Origin: a virus
IMG/VR virus record: IMGVR_UViG_3300035698_034045
Coordinates: 1 to 25,541 of that record
Reading direction: 5' to 3' (one strand)
DNA length: 25,541 bases
In this document: piece by piece, positions 1 to 7,599 of the stretch
Position numbering within the stretch: the stretch's first letter is position 1
How the letters are laid out: each line of letters opens with the position of its first letter
Made by a program: the position numbers and the translations under genes
Notes under the pieces: model-generated
The model's input: the letters and a program-made list of their open reading frames with translations, nothing else
Database searches by the model: none
What the model was told of the DNA's origin: nothing

Positions 1-899
1 AACCAGAATTTCTTACTAACACGTGTGGTTCCATCTGGCAGTGTCAATTTGATCTGGTACCAGTAAGTCCCGCGAATGAAGGTGCTAGTGTCGAGGTTCC
101 ATTTCACAACCCATGGGTTGGTTCGATAATTGCCTTGACGGAACCCAAGATCCATTTCAGCATCTTGGACCAGAACATCGCAATACTGCGTACCGACCGT
201 AATAGATGCCTTCAGAAAAGGAATCAATGGGTCTACGAGATTCTTGTTGTAGGAGTAAACCGGCAGCGGGATCAGACCAACTTCGAGAGGCTTGACTTCG
301 GGGCTGTTGAATCGAACATTGAGAGGTTCGAAACCGAAGTTGATGGTTTGTAGGCCATCGTTGCAGAGCCATGCGTCTGGGTAGACCCAGAATCGGTGGC
401 AGCATGTAACGAGTTGGTCTTCGTAGATTGGGTCGGTGCAGTCACATGGTGGGTTGGTGCCGGATGTGACCGGAACGTCTGGTGGGCATTCGGCTGGATA
501 TTGGTCGCCGATGCATGGGTTACGTGGGTAGAAGTACCAGACGTCGATGTAGACCTCTGGGGCTTTGAAGTCTGATGGGATGAGGAATGGTAGGTGATAT
601 TTCCCTGGGATTGGGATACCATCGGGTGGTGGTGCTGTTCCGCATTGTCCGATGTCTATTGGCAATGTTTCTTGGCAGGCTGGTGCTGGATATAGTGGAT
701 CTCCGCAGTCGGCGAATGGGATCACAGCTTCCAGATTTTCGGGAGCTACTTTACAACGGTAGATCTCGACTCTTTGAATCCAGAATGGATCATCGAGTCG
801 TCCGTTGTTGTAGAAGTCCACGTTGAGGTCGACTAGATTACCAGTTCGACCACTTATTCGTGGAAATGAATTTGCTAGATAGCAGTCACATGCGGCCAT
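1..899 (-). CDS. Cys-rich phage protein, probably structural (C-terminus outside window)
   Basis: A single open frame runs from an ATG at 899 to the left edge with no stop, giving at least 299 residues; the C-terminus lies outside the window. A good ribosome site, AAGGTGA, sits about six bases before the ATG. The protein has no signal peptide or membrane segment. It is rich in Pro, Tyr and Asp and has about 14 cysteines, in patterns such as CDC near residue 4 and again mid-protein (PPCDC), and TCCH. The second half has beta-rich stretches. It lies last in a run of tail genes, after tube, hub and a small acidic protein, so a baseplate or tail-associated virion part is the natural guess. I do not recognise the family. 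Base composition resembles the neighbouring tail genes. Confidence 0.8.
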   Translation of the reverse strand, partial: MAACDCYLANSFPRISGRTGNLVDLNVDFYNNGRLDDPFWIQRVEIYRCKVAPENLEAVIPFADCGDPLYPAPACQETLPIDIGQCGTAPPPDGIPIPGKYHLPFLIPSDFKAPEVYIDVWYFYPRNPCIGDQYPAECPPDVPVTSGTNPPCDCTDPIYEDQLVTCCHRFWVYPDAWLCNDGLQTINFGFEPLNVRFNSPEVKPLEVGLIPLPVYSYNKNLVDPLIPFLKASITVGTQYCDVLVQDAEMDLGFRQGNYRTNPWVVKWNLDTSTFIRGTYWYQIKLTLPDGTTRVSKKFW

Positions 900-954
900 T
901 GGTTCACCTTTTAAAAATGCTAAATTAGGTTTGATGATTCAGCATTAGGGACCA

Positions 955-1158
955 TTAACGCCGCCTATTTGCTTGAGCTTCTTGCTCTTCTTGAGCTTTT
1001 TTGATCCTTTCAATCCACCATCGCCTGTCTTCGGCAGGAATTTGTTCCTGCTCGAAGAGGCTCAATTTGGCGTGGGTCTTTAGTAAGTATTGTTCCTCTA
1101 GGAGGGATTCATACCTACTCTCAAGCTCTTCATCAGTCAGCCGTTCGAAAAAACCCAT
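955..1158 (-). CDS. Small acidic helical protein overlapping hub gene
   Basis: This 67-residue protein is very rich in Glu, Gln and Arg and should be almost wholly alpha-helical, possibly a coiled coil, with a WWIERIKKAQEEQ stretch near the end. Its ATG lies inside the end of the hub-like gene, so the two overlap by 26 bases in different frames; translation is probably coupled. No strong Shine-Dalgarno site precedes the ATG. Both frames read GFF across a run of six T in the overlap, so a ribosomal shift could join the two proteins (see findings). The position after a baseplate/hub gene resembles small tail-assembly chaperones, but that is inference only. The family is not recognised. Confidence 0.65.
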   Translation of the reverse strand: MGFFERLTDEELESRYESLLEEQYLLKTHAKLSLFEQEQIPAEDRRWWIERIKKAQEEQEAQANRRR

Positions 1159-2167
1159 CAGTAATGGGCAATTCCATCATTGCCTCATTACTGCACTCCT
1201 GACATGTGACGTTTACGGTAGTATCAATACCGGGGGTGTTTTCCATCAAGAAGTCTCTGATGGCCGCATTATCCCGAGAGTGCAAACGGGACACGATTCG
1301 GTTTACCAACATTGGCTCCGAATTACCATTGACGGACACAATGGTTTTTTCTACTGAACCATCCATAAGTTGATCAGCTTGGGATGCAGTTTCTGTTTGT
1401 TGCTGCGGTGGGCCGGGGCGTTGGCCTCGACGGTTGCGATTTCGAACGTTACCGGCTCGAACCGTGTTGCCGTCGAGTCGCTTGTTAAAGCGTCTGGACG
1501 CCATAATGTTCGCAATATCTGTTTGGCGGAGGAATCGTACTCCGACATAGACTTCACGACCGGAAACAGCAGTGAGGTGCGGCAATATGACTTTGAAAGG
1601 CTCATTGCCGATGTTGGGATTAGCTCGAATGACCGTGCCGTACAGTTCGTTCATGTCGTACGTGTGGCTGTTTTCAGCCGAGCAGTTAGGACATTTCGCG
1701 ACGAATTTGTAGAGATTACCGAATGTCAGACCTCGAATGTAGTACAGGAGGAATGTTCGGTCGCCGATGAGCAGGTCTTGGGGGTTCATGGCTCCTGGCA
1801 TTTCGGAGCATTGTTCGAACATTTTGTCGACTGCTCCGCCGCTTTGGATGAGTCGGCGGTTGGAGAAGGCTTTCTCGACCGATTGGGTCATGGCTCGGAC
1901 TTTGACAGTTCCGTTTTTCCAGCCTTCGTAGTAGAGCCCGTCGCTTGGGAGTGGTACTTCTTCCCATGGGATGAGCATTTCGTCTGGTGCGTTGGCCAGA
2001 GCATTCAGAAAGTCATCATCTGACATGTCCTTGCCGAGATCACGAATATCTGGATTCACTTCTTCCTTATTTGATACGGAAGGTGTGCCGACTTCGGATA
2101 ATGGGCGTCGTGGGCTGCGTGGATCGTCGCCATCATCTTCCAGATTGATGTCTTTCTCTTTAGTCAT
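1133..2167 (-). CDS. T4 gp26/gp51-like baseplate hub assembly protein
   Basis: The protein has 344 residues from the ATG at 2167, which has GGAA seven bases upstream and overlaps the tube gene stop by 8 bases; an ATG nine codons earlier (2194) is possible but has no ribosome site. After an acidic N-terminus comes the motif LPSDGLYY, then a central region with a CPNC pair (about residues 159-162), an Arg/Gln-rich insertion (about 230-265), and a second CQEC pair close to the end, followed by ELPITDGFF. The LPS-G-xY motif, the CxxC pairs and the closing GFF resemble the T4 base-plate family that includes hub proteins gp26 and gp51, which act in assembling the central baseplate hub. Position after the tube genes fits. 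It is longer than T4 gp26 or gp51, mainly through the N-terminus and the basic insertion. Confidence 0.7.
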   Translation of the reverse strand: MTKEKDINLEDDGDDPRSPRRPLSEVGTPSVSNKEEVNPDIRDLGKDMSDDDFLNALANAPDEMLIPWEEVPLPSDGLYYEGWKNGTVKVRAMTQSVEKAFSNRRLIQSGGAVDKMFEQCSEMPGAMNPQDLLIGDRTFLLYYIRGLTFGNLYKFVAKCPNCSAENSHTYDMNELYGTVIRANPNIGNEPFKVILPHLTAVSGREVYVGVRFLRQTDIANIMASRRFNKRLDGNTVRAGNVRNRNRRGQRPGPPQQQTETASQADQLMDGSVEKTIVSVNGNSEPMLVNRIVSRLHSRDNAAIRDFLMENTPGIDTTVNVTCQECSNEAMMELPITDGFFRTAD

Positions 2168-2741
2168 TCTTGTATTCCGATTCGAAGTAATCATAGGTGA
2201 TTGTTATTTCGATGCTCTTGATACTTGCTTCAAGGTAAGTGAGTTCACTTTCTTTGAAGGAGGTCGGCCAAGAGCCGAACAGCTTATATTCGGTGTTTCC
2301 AGAATCGACGCCAGCAGCTAATGGGCTGGTGTCGCCGATGTCTGGGCGATCACTGAGATACTTCCGAATTATAGCATCACCCTTATATGCGTTCGGAGCT
2401 TTTACTCCAGAATCAGTATCGAAAATTAGTTCATACCAACGTCGATAATATCGGCTAATGTCGACGGTATCATACCATGATATTCGAACATCTTCGAATT
2501 TTGGTTTACCAGCGAATTTATAATCTACTGAACCACTCTCGACTGAGACCTTATCAAAAGTCGCTTGGGGTAAGGTGGCTGTTCGAAGAGCGACTCTATT
2601 CCTAGCTCGATAATTCTCAAAAACCATTGCTGTTCCTGAGCTTAGATTATCGATTTCCCATGAGAAAGATGTGTAGTACCTCTGACCGGGATTGATTCCG
2701 CCACGGTTTCCCCCAAGTCCACTAATAACAAATCCGGGCAT
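2160..2741 (-). CDS. Tail tube protein, T4 gp19-like (paralogue 1)
   Basis: This 193-residue protein starts with MPGF and has a GGAG site before the ATG. It shows the usual pattern of T4 gp19-type tube proteins: an N-terminal strand, a central segment close to the motif FAGKPKFEDVRISWYDT, a helix with YYRRWYELIFD, and a C-terminal block with GSWP followed by alternating hydrophobic strands (IKSIEITITYDYFE). Such proteins stack as hexameric rings to form the inner tube through which DNA passes. It is the third of three tandem homologues, 15 bases after the previous one and overlapping the hub gene. Similarity among the three is clear in architecture but weak in residues, so they are old duplicates. 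Confidence 0.85.
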   Translation of the reverse strand: MPGFVISGLGGNRGGINPGQRYYTSFSWEIDNLSSGTAMVFENYRARNRVALRTATLPQATFDKVSVESGSVDYKFAGKPKFEDVRISWYDTVDISRYYRRWYELIFDTDSGVKAPNAYKGDAIIRKYLSDRPDIGDTSPLAAGVDSGNTEYKLFGSWPTSFKESELTYLEASIKSIEITITYDYFESEYKND

Positions 2742-2756
2742 GTTGATCTCCGAAGT

Positions 2757-3362
2757 TCAAGGAAGTCTGAGTTCAATAACTTTATCAAAGTTCAGAGTTA
2801 CTTGAATCTTGGATATTTCTGAATCTTTATAGCTCAAACTATCAGGGTTCAATATGTGCGGCCAACAACGGAGAAGACGGTACGCCCATATCGTCCCGCC
2901 TGTGCCATTCAATTGCTCGATTAGAACGTCAACACGACGGGCTGCTTCAAAACCAGAACGGGAATGTTGGACACTGAATGAAGCGTTAGTCCACCACTGA
3001 AGAAGAGCTTCTAAAGTCAGGCTATAATCTGAAGTGGTTGAACTGACTGAAGCTGAAGAATCTTGAATTATTTCATAGAAAGTAGCTGTGATTGGCTCAT
3101 ATTCGCCTCGTAGGGGCACATGAGAAAAGTCAGCTCCGTTCCATACTGTTTCAGATTGAATCCGTAAAGTCGGTCTGTCAATCTGTTCACAAGCGATTGG
3201 AATAATCAGTTGAAAATCTGTAACACCAGCCAACGGCGACACTGAAAGACGAAAACGATGACGTCTCGCAGTTTCAGTGCCGTTTCCGAGGAAATTGGGA
3301 TTACCGACCAATCCGACGTCATTACAGTCGTCGAAAAATCGTCCAACGTTGAATCCAGGCAT
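2757..3362 (-). CDS. Tail tube-like protein, gp19 family (paralogue 2)
   Basis: The protein has 201 residues and again starts MPGF. It shares with its neighbours the closing layout: a WWTN helix region, then RLLRCWPHIL and a terminal strand pair ending in VTLNFDKVIEL. It is the most divergent of the three: the middle FxGKxKF motif seen in the other two is replaced by a longer Ser/Thr-rich stretch with SSASVSSTTSD. In known phages a second tube-like protein often caps or starts the tube or sits at the baseplate (gp48/gp54 type), so this copy may be specialised. The gene lies between the two better-conserved tube genes with gaps of 15 bases each side. Confidence 0.7.
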   Translation of the reverse strand: MPGFNVGRFFDDCNDVGLVGNPNFLGNGTETARRHRFRLSVSPLAGVTDFQLIIPIACEQIDRPTLRIQSETVWNGADFSHVPLRGEYEPITATFYEIIQDSSASVSSTTSDYSLTLEALLQWWTNASFSVQHSRSGFEAARRVDVLIEQLNGTGGTIWAYRLLRCWPHILNPDSLSYKDSEISKIQVTLNFDKVIELRLP

Positions 3363-3377
3363 GTTTCACCAGTTGTA

Positions 3378-3974
3378 TTAAACGACTGGGCAGCTTGGAG
3401 CAATTGGTTGTGGAGTGATTGGAGTTGGGCAGCTTCCGTCCAAGAATTGACGAACCGCTCGATCGTAACGCATCGTGCACTCAATCATGCAGATCTTAGA
3501 CGATGTGTAATCCAGGTCACCCCAGTCGCAATCTTTCGGCCAGCAGCCCATCATCGACCAGACTTCATTAGGTTGACCAGTACCATCAAGCATCCGCAGG
3601 GAGCCTTCTCGCTTATAAAAGCGAGGGTGAGCAACCAACTGGTCCCCAATATCTAGCACTGTTTCAATCCAGTGATAGACACCCTTGGAAACATCAGGAT
3701 CTTGCTCAGCATCGTACCAACGCATTTTCATTGGTTGGAATTTGTGCTTACCAGCGAAGTACGCGGTTTCTTGGTTGTGGTGCATTTCCACTTCCTCGAA
3801 CTCGAACTTCGGTCGGCTAGCCGACTCCAAGAGCAAAAGCTCAGTTGTGGTCCAAGCACCCGCACCACGACCCAAGGATTCAAAAATCCAACGATTTTGT
3901 CGGCGAGTCTCGATGTTATTGGCGGGTCCCCCAGGGAGGGCACCACCAAACGGTGCAACGTTAAAACCAGGCAT
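3378..3974 (-). CDS. Tail tube protein, T4 gp19-like (paralogue 3)
   Basis: The protein has 198 residues from the ATG at 3974, preceded by an AGAGGAA ribosome site; an upstream TTG in frame is not needed. It begins MPGFN like both neighbours. The central motif FAGKHKFQPMKMRWYDAE matches the FAGKPKF...WYD motif of paralogue 1 and is typical of gp19-type tube proteins; GCWP and the C-terminal strands follow. A short Pro/Ile-rich tail with three Cys (GSCPTPITP...SCPVV) is added at the end and is absent from the other two. It is the first of the three in transcription order, so it is the best candidate for the main tube subunit. Confidence 0.83.
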   Translation of the reverse strand: MPGFNVAPFGGALPGGPANNIETRRQNRWIFESLGRGAGAWTTTELLLLESASRPKFEFEEVEMHHNQETAYFAGKHKFQPMKMRWYDAEQDPDVSKGVYHWIETVLDIGDQLVAHPRFYKREGSLRMLDGTGQPNEVWSMMGCWPKDCDWGDLDYTSSKICMIECTMRYDRAVRQFLDGSCPTPITPQPIAPSCPVV

Positions 3975-4018
3975 GAGCAATTCCTCTGAACAATGATTCG
4001 TGCTATTAGTAATTTTTC

Positions 4019-4510
4019 CTAGAAGATCTGCGGATTATAAACCGCAAGACGATTCATGGGATTTTGTGAGTTCGCTATGAACTGGTACTGGTCATTATTA
4101 AGTTCATCGCTATTAATAATTTTGGTGCAAACGAACCCTAGAGACTTCAAAAACAATTGTGCGGCAAGTAATGTCTCATTCAAAATTGTCATGATCGGAC
4201 GAGGATACTCAGCACGACTAATATGAGCCATCATCCGAGCCCCAACCTTCTGACGTCTAAATTTCGGATGCACCCAAAAATGCATCAAAAGAACCGGCTT
4301 ATTCTGCTGCCGATTATAAAGAACATAACCAATAGGATCACCATAAATATTGAACCCTATAATCCCACCACTCTGCCCAAGACTATAAAGATAATGTGGG
4401 ATACTCTGCTCAAGATCGATTTGAGTCTCATCGATACAAGATCGTAATATAGGTTCAAACTGGGTGCGGTGTTTCGAGTCAAGAGACTCAACTGTCATGA
4501 AAGTATCCAT
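4019..4510 (-). CDS. GNAT-family N-acetyltransferase
   Basis: The protein has 163 residues from the ATG at 4510, chosen because GGGGAG precedes it and because the longer frame upstream (to 4618) runs through terminator hairpins. The GNAT pattern is clear: strands GGIIGFNIYGD and PIGYVLYN, then the acetyl-CoA binding motif A, FWVHPKFRRQKVGARMM (core RRQKVGA), then an Asn/Glu-containing strand (ILNETLLAAQLFLKSLGF) and the usual closing strand. GNAT enzymes transfer acetyl from acetyl-CoA to an amine. It sits between sheath and tube genes, and the promoter-like site ahead of it suggests its own transcript with the tube genes. The substrate is unknown; a virion or host protein is possible. Confidence 0.83.
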   Translation of the reverse strand: MDTFMTVESLDSKHRTQFEPILRSCIDETQIDLEQSIPHYLYSLGQSGGIIGFNIYGDPIGYVLYNRQQNKPVLLMHFWVHPKFRRQKVGARMMAHISRAEYPRPIMTILNETLLAAQLFLKSLGFVCTKIINSDELNNDQYQFIANSQNPMNRLAVYNPQIF

Positions 4511-4527
4511 AGCATGTCTCCCCAAGT

Positions 4528-4553
4528 ATAATATGTTTGGAAAGAATACAAAA
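4528..4553 (-). promoter_or_regulatory. Promoter-like motif before the GNAT gene
   Basis: On the minus strand the sequence TTTTGTATTC (4553-4544) is followed after exactly 10 bases by TATTAT (4533-4528), 18 bases before the GNAT start codon. The same arrangement, with TATAAT, occurs at 18951-18926. The spacing does not fit a standard bacterial sigma-70 promoter with a 17-base spacer, so a phage-specific promoter is possible. It directly follows two terminator hairpins. Confidence 0.45.
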
Positions 4554-4585
4554 ATGGGGCGTTGACCACACCGCCAACACCCCAT
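4554..4585 (-). terminator. Rho-independent terminator (second of a pair)
   Basis: A stem ATGGGG/CCCCAT (4580-4585 with 4554-4559) continues, after one mismatch, with GTTG/CAAC around a 10-base loop. Read on the minus strand it is followed directly by TTTTTG, a T-tract. It lies downstream of the sheath gene and would end sheath transcripts. Confidence 0.75.
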
Positions 4586-4615
4586 GTTAAAGAAGGGGTG
4601 ACCCCCAAAATACAC

Positions 4616-4646
4616 CAATGGGGAGCCTTCTAGGGGCTCCCCATTG
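4616..4646 (-). terminator. Terminator hairpin after the sheath gene
   Basis: A perfect 12-base-pair stem (4616-4627 with 4635-4646) has a 7-base loop and lies 20 bases after the sheath stop codon. On the minus strand it is followed by GGTGTATTTTGGGG, so its T-tract is weak and offset; the second hairpin at 4554-4585 has the better T-tract. The two probably act together. Confidence 0.7.
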
Positions 4647-4665
4647 ACGACAATCGCTCTAACGA

Positions 4666-7521
4666 TTAACCACCATTCGTAACGCCAACAGCCGACAAGA
4701 CTTCTTCCGAAGTCAAGCTAACGCTCTGACGAGTAACACCAATATTGAGCACGACGATCTCAGCCGAGCGTTGCGGTACCAAAATCACCGAAACCCAAAG
4801 CTCACCACGATCAATTCGCTCAGGAGTATTGTTGTTCTCATCCACGATCACAACAAACTCAACCAAACCGCGACGAGACTGAATATCACTCAAGAACGGA
4901 TTGATCGAAGCCCGAACCTGCGACCACAAAACACGATCGTTGGGCTCAAAGACAAAGTTGCGGAGCAACTGAGCCAAGCCACGTCGTACGCGGTTCACGA
5001 GCAACCGGACGTCCATCCGACTCAAAGGAGACTCACCACGTTGCAACGTTCGGTTGCCCCAGACGGTCAGTCCTTCTTGAGTGAAATTCACAATTGGGTT
5101 AACGCTGTTGCCCGATCCGTAGAGCAAATCACGTTCACCTTGAGTTGGCGAGTATTCGACCGCGATTGGGCTCAAGAGCCGACCACGACGAAGACCGGCA
5201 GGAGCCGACCACGGTTCACCTTCACGAGCACTGCGGCTGAAGACAGCGGAAATGTGGCCGGATGGTGGAATCCAAACGTTCTGACCAGAGAACTGATCGA
5301 AGACCAGCAACCAACCAGTGTAAAGACCAGCATAGCTCGTGTTGATCGCTTGCTGCAGATCGCTCAAGAGCATACCATTGTGCCAATCGACCGTTTGTTG
5401 TGGGCGAAGCCCGAACGGAGGATCGACGAGGTAGACTGAGTCACCACGGCCCGAGACGATTTGAATCGCAGTACCAATCACCGCACCAGAACTGAATCCT
5501 GGAGTAGCGAGCACATCGACTTCCAACCCCTCTGGGTTCTCGAAGGCATACAAACCAGTCGCAAGCTGAGGACTACCAATGATAGCAGCGTCCAGCAAAT
5601 TCGAGAAGCTTGGGTCAGTTGGGATACCATTGGCACCACCAGTGTACTGACGAGAAGCAAACTGCGAAGGCTGACGAATTTCGTAAGTCGACAAGTTTGG
5701 ATCATTGTTCAAGAAGCCGGGACGCTCTTCCCAATGAACGTAGAGGTTTCCGCGAAGACCGCCACCGCTGGAACCTGGGTTAATCAGGTTAGCGACGTAG
5801 TTGCTGTCGTTCTTGTCGAATGTGAAGTCTTCGACTCGTTCAAGGATTTCTCCTTCACGACCAAGAACAATCAACTTGTAACGGCCAGCGATGTCACCCA
5901 CACCCTCGGTGAAGAGGGAGAGCTGAACTGTGACGTCATCTGCCCATGTTCCGGCACTTGGAGCGACGAACCATCCAACGATGTTTTGGAAGTAGTTCGT
6001 GTCCGAGACACAAGCCGCTGATAACGGGTTGTTTTCGCAGGAAAGCGGGTTGGCAGGGTTGTTCTGACCAGGAACTGGCAGCGACAATCGGCTGTCGAAG
6101 AAACCACGGTAGCTTCGGCGATAAGGATTGAGAATATCAACCTCATCAGCGAATCGTAGAACCTTAATATTACTGAAGTTGGCTTCAAGCTCAAGAGTAT
6201 CGTACTGGTGGTCTTCGGAAGCGATGATGACCAAGTGGGTTGTTCCACCGGGTACTGTCAATTCGATTGCTTCGTAGTAGACTTCACCACCGGTTGTTCC
6301 AGCTCCGTCGATTGTTCCGACGATCGAGGCAGTGGTAATGTTGTTACCAGTTGCGACCGAGACACCGATTTGTTGGGTGTCGTTTTCGCCGATCACGTTC
6401 AACAGAACTCGGTTGTTCTGCGAGCTGAAGGTGTGAGGACCTGGATCAAGGCCGAGCAAGAATGCACGTGGGATATCCCAAGCGAATTGTTGCGTGTCGA
6501 CTTCCAAAGCAAAAGCGTTGGTCGCTGTCAGTTGAAGTCTCTCGCCTTCAGTGACCGAGACGATTTCTGCTGTCTCAACACCTTCGAGCACCGTGTTGAC
6601 GAAGATGTAATCTTCTGAAACCAACAGGGCGTTTGCGGCGTTGACGAAAGCATTAACGCTGGTGTACGTTGCCGTTGGCATTTGGTACACGTTAGGAGTC
6701 GTTGCCCCTTCGACTGCTACAGCGAAGGATTGGTTATCGGGCTCGACATTCCATGTGAATGTGTCACCGACATCAAGTTCGCCTGAAGTCAGTTGAACTC
6801 GAACACTGAATCCAGCGTCTGGAATAGCGATGTAGTTCGAGACGTTGTTAGCACTTGGGTCGACGATTACGTCGTCCACGAGCACTTCACCGTCGCTGTT
6901 TCGGATGATCTGGAATTCGGAACCACCGATGCCTGCTCCTGAAGAGAGGTCTGGTTCGCTGTTGACGACGAGTGTGAAGGAGTCGTCGATATCGCCAGTG
7001 TAATTCCCAAGAATACCAAGAGTAGCAGCAGTCGCACCATTGGTGGAGCTGAGGCTAGCATCAGTATAGTTGATGTTGAAAATGCTGGACGGGTGGAATG
7101 AGACTGGTGGTGGGTTGTCGTTGGCACCGTTGCCAATACCACGCAGTGTCAAACGACCGACATCGATTCCGGAGAAGACTGGGACACGGCCCCAACCTTC
7201 GATTCGGGAACCGCTTGTGTCGATGCAGACTTCATTCAAAGAAGCTGGTTGGCCTTCTTCGCACTCAACACCGATTCGAAGCACGTAGGCTTGGTTTCCT
7301 TCTTCAAGGTAAGCCAGGACTGCGTATCCAAGATAGCTGTTGGGGAAGGGCTCTCCAAAGACATCAATGAACTGCTGAGCATTAGTGATTAATACTGGCG
7401 TGTTCACTGGGCCTTTTTGGGCGGTACCAATAAAGCCGGGACGAAGAGGACCAGCTGCGTTAGGCAGCTGAGCGATTTCGACCACTCTTGAGTAGACGCC
7501 GGGGCTCAAGTAAGTTGGCAT
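4666..7521 (-). CDS. Contractile tail sheath protein (T4 gp18-like), oversized
   Basis: The protein has 951 residues from the ATG at 7521 (MPTYLSPGVY). A TTG six codons upstream is possible but the GCGGAG site fits the ATG. The N-terminus shows the sheath pattern: LSPGVYSRVVE, then GFIGTAQKGPVNTPVLI, an FGEP turn and an AYLEEGNQAYVLRI segment. The C-terminal 200 residues are the conserved sheath core: LLYGSGNSVNPIV, GLTVWGNRTLQ, FVFEPNDRVLW, RGLVEFVV, NNTPERIDRGEL and a final beta strand. The middle is long, Thr/Val/Asn-rich and beta-rich, and probably forms extra surface domains. T4 gp18 has 659 residues, so nearly 300 have been added. The sheath contracts to drive the tube through the cell envelope. 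Tandem terminators follow the gene. Confidence 0.95.
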   Translation of the reverse strand: MPTYLSPGVYSRVVEIAQLPNAAGPLRPGFIGTAQKGPVNTPVLITNAQQFIDVFGEPFPNSYLGYAVLAYLEEGNQAYVLRIGVECEEGQPASLNEVCIDTSGSRIEGWGRVPVFSGIDVGRLTLRGIGNGANDNPPPVSFHPSSIFNINYTDASLSSTNGATAATLGILGNYTGDIDDSFTLVVNSEPDLSSGAGIGGSEFQIIRNSDGEVLVDDVIVDPSANNVSNYIAIPDAGFSVRVQLTSGELDVGDTFTWNVEPDNQSFAVAVEGATTPNVYQMPTATYTSVNAFVNAANALLVSEDYIFVNTVLEGVETAEIVSVTEGERLQLTATNAFALEVDTQQFAWDIPRAFLLGLDPGPHTFSSQNNRVLLNVIGENDTQQIGVSVATGNNITTASIVGTIDGAGTTGGEVYYEAIELTVPGGTTHLVIIASEDHQYDTLELEANFSNIKVLRFADEVDILNPYRRSYRGFFDSRLSLPVPGQNNPANPLSCENNPLSAACVSDTNYFQNIVGWFVAPSAGTWADDVTVQLSLFTEGVGDIAGRYKLIVLGREGEILERVEDFTFDKNDSNYVANLINPGSSGGGLRGNLYVHWEERPGFLNNDPNLSTYEIRQPSQFASRQYTGGANGIPTDPSFSNLLDAAIIGSPQLATGLYAFENPEGLEVDVLATPGFSSGAVIGTAIQIVSGRGDSVYLVDPPFGLRPQQTVDWHNGMLLSDLQQAINTSYAGLYTGWLLVFDQFSGQNVWIPPSGHISAVFSRSAREGEPWSAPAGLRRGRLLSPIAVEYSPTQGERDLLYGSGNSVNPIVNFTQEGLTVWGNRTLQRGESPLSRMDVRLLVNRVRRGLAQLLRNFVFEPNDRVLWSQVRASINPFLSDIQSRRGLVEFVVIVDENNNTPERIDRGELWVSVILVPQRSAEIVVLNIGVTRQSVSLTSEEVLSAVGVTNGG

Positions 7522-7578
7522 TGTTTCAAAGCTCCGCAATTATTAGATGTTTCAAAGGTAATTTTGCTAGAACGGAGC
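7522..7578 (-). promoter_or_regulatory. Sheath leader with repeat and possible ribosome-site hairpin
   Basis: The 78-base gap before the sheath gene contains CTTTGAAACA twice on the minus strand (7557-7548 and 7531-7522). It also contains GCTCCG (7578-7573), which can pair with CGGAGC (7536-7531), the sheath ribosome site. This could hide the site and limit sheath translation. It is seen in the sequence, but no function is shown. Confidence 0.35.
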
Positions 7579-7599
7579 GTATTCTATTGAAGGCGAATA

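Noticed and set aside
1370-2023. A 217-codon plus-strand open frame opposite the hub-like gene
   Set aside because: It overlaps the hub gene almost entirely; the minus frame has motifs (LPSDG, CxxC) and a ribosome site, this one has none.
4511-4618. N-terminal extension of the acetyltransferase up to 4618
   Set aside because: It would run through two terminator hairpins; a good ribosome site precedes the ATG at 4510, where the remaining length suits a GNAT enzyme.
4771-5439. A 222-codon plus-strand open frame within the sheath gene
   Set aside because: It lies fully opposite a clearly conserved sheath C-terminus, has no ribosome site, and its composition is what a mirror frame of that gene gives.
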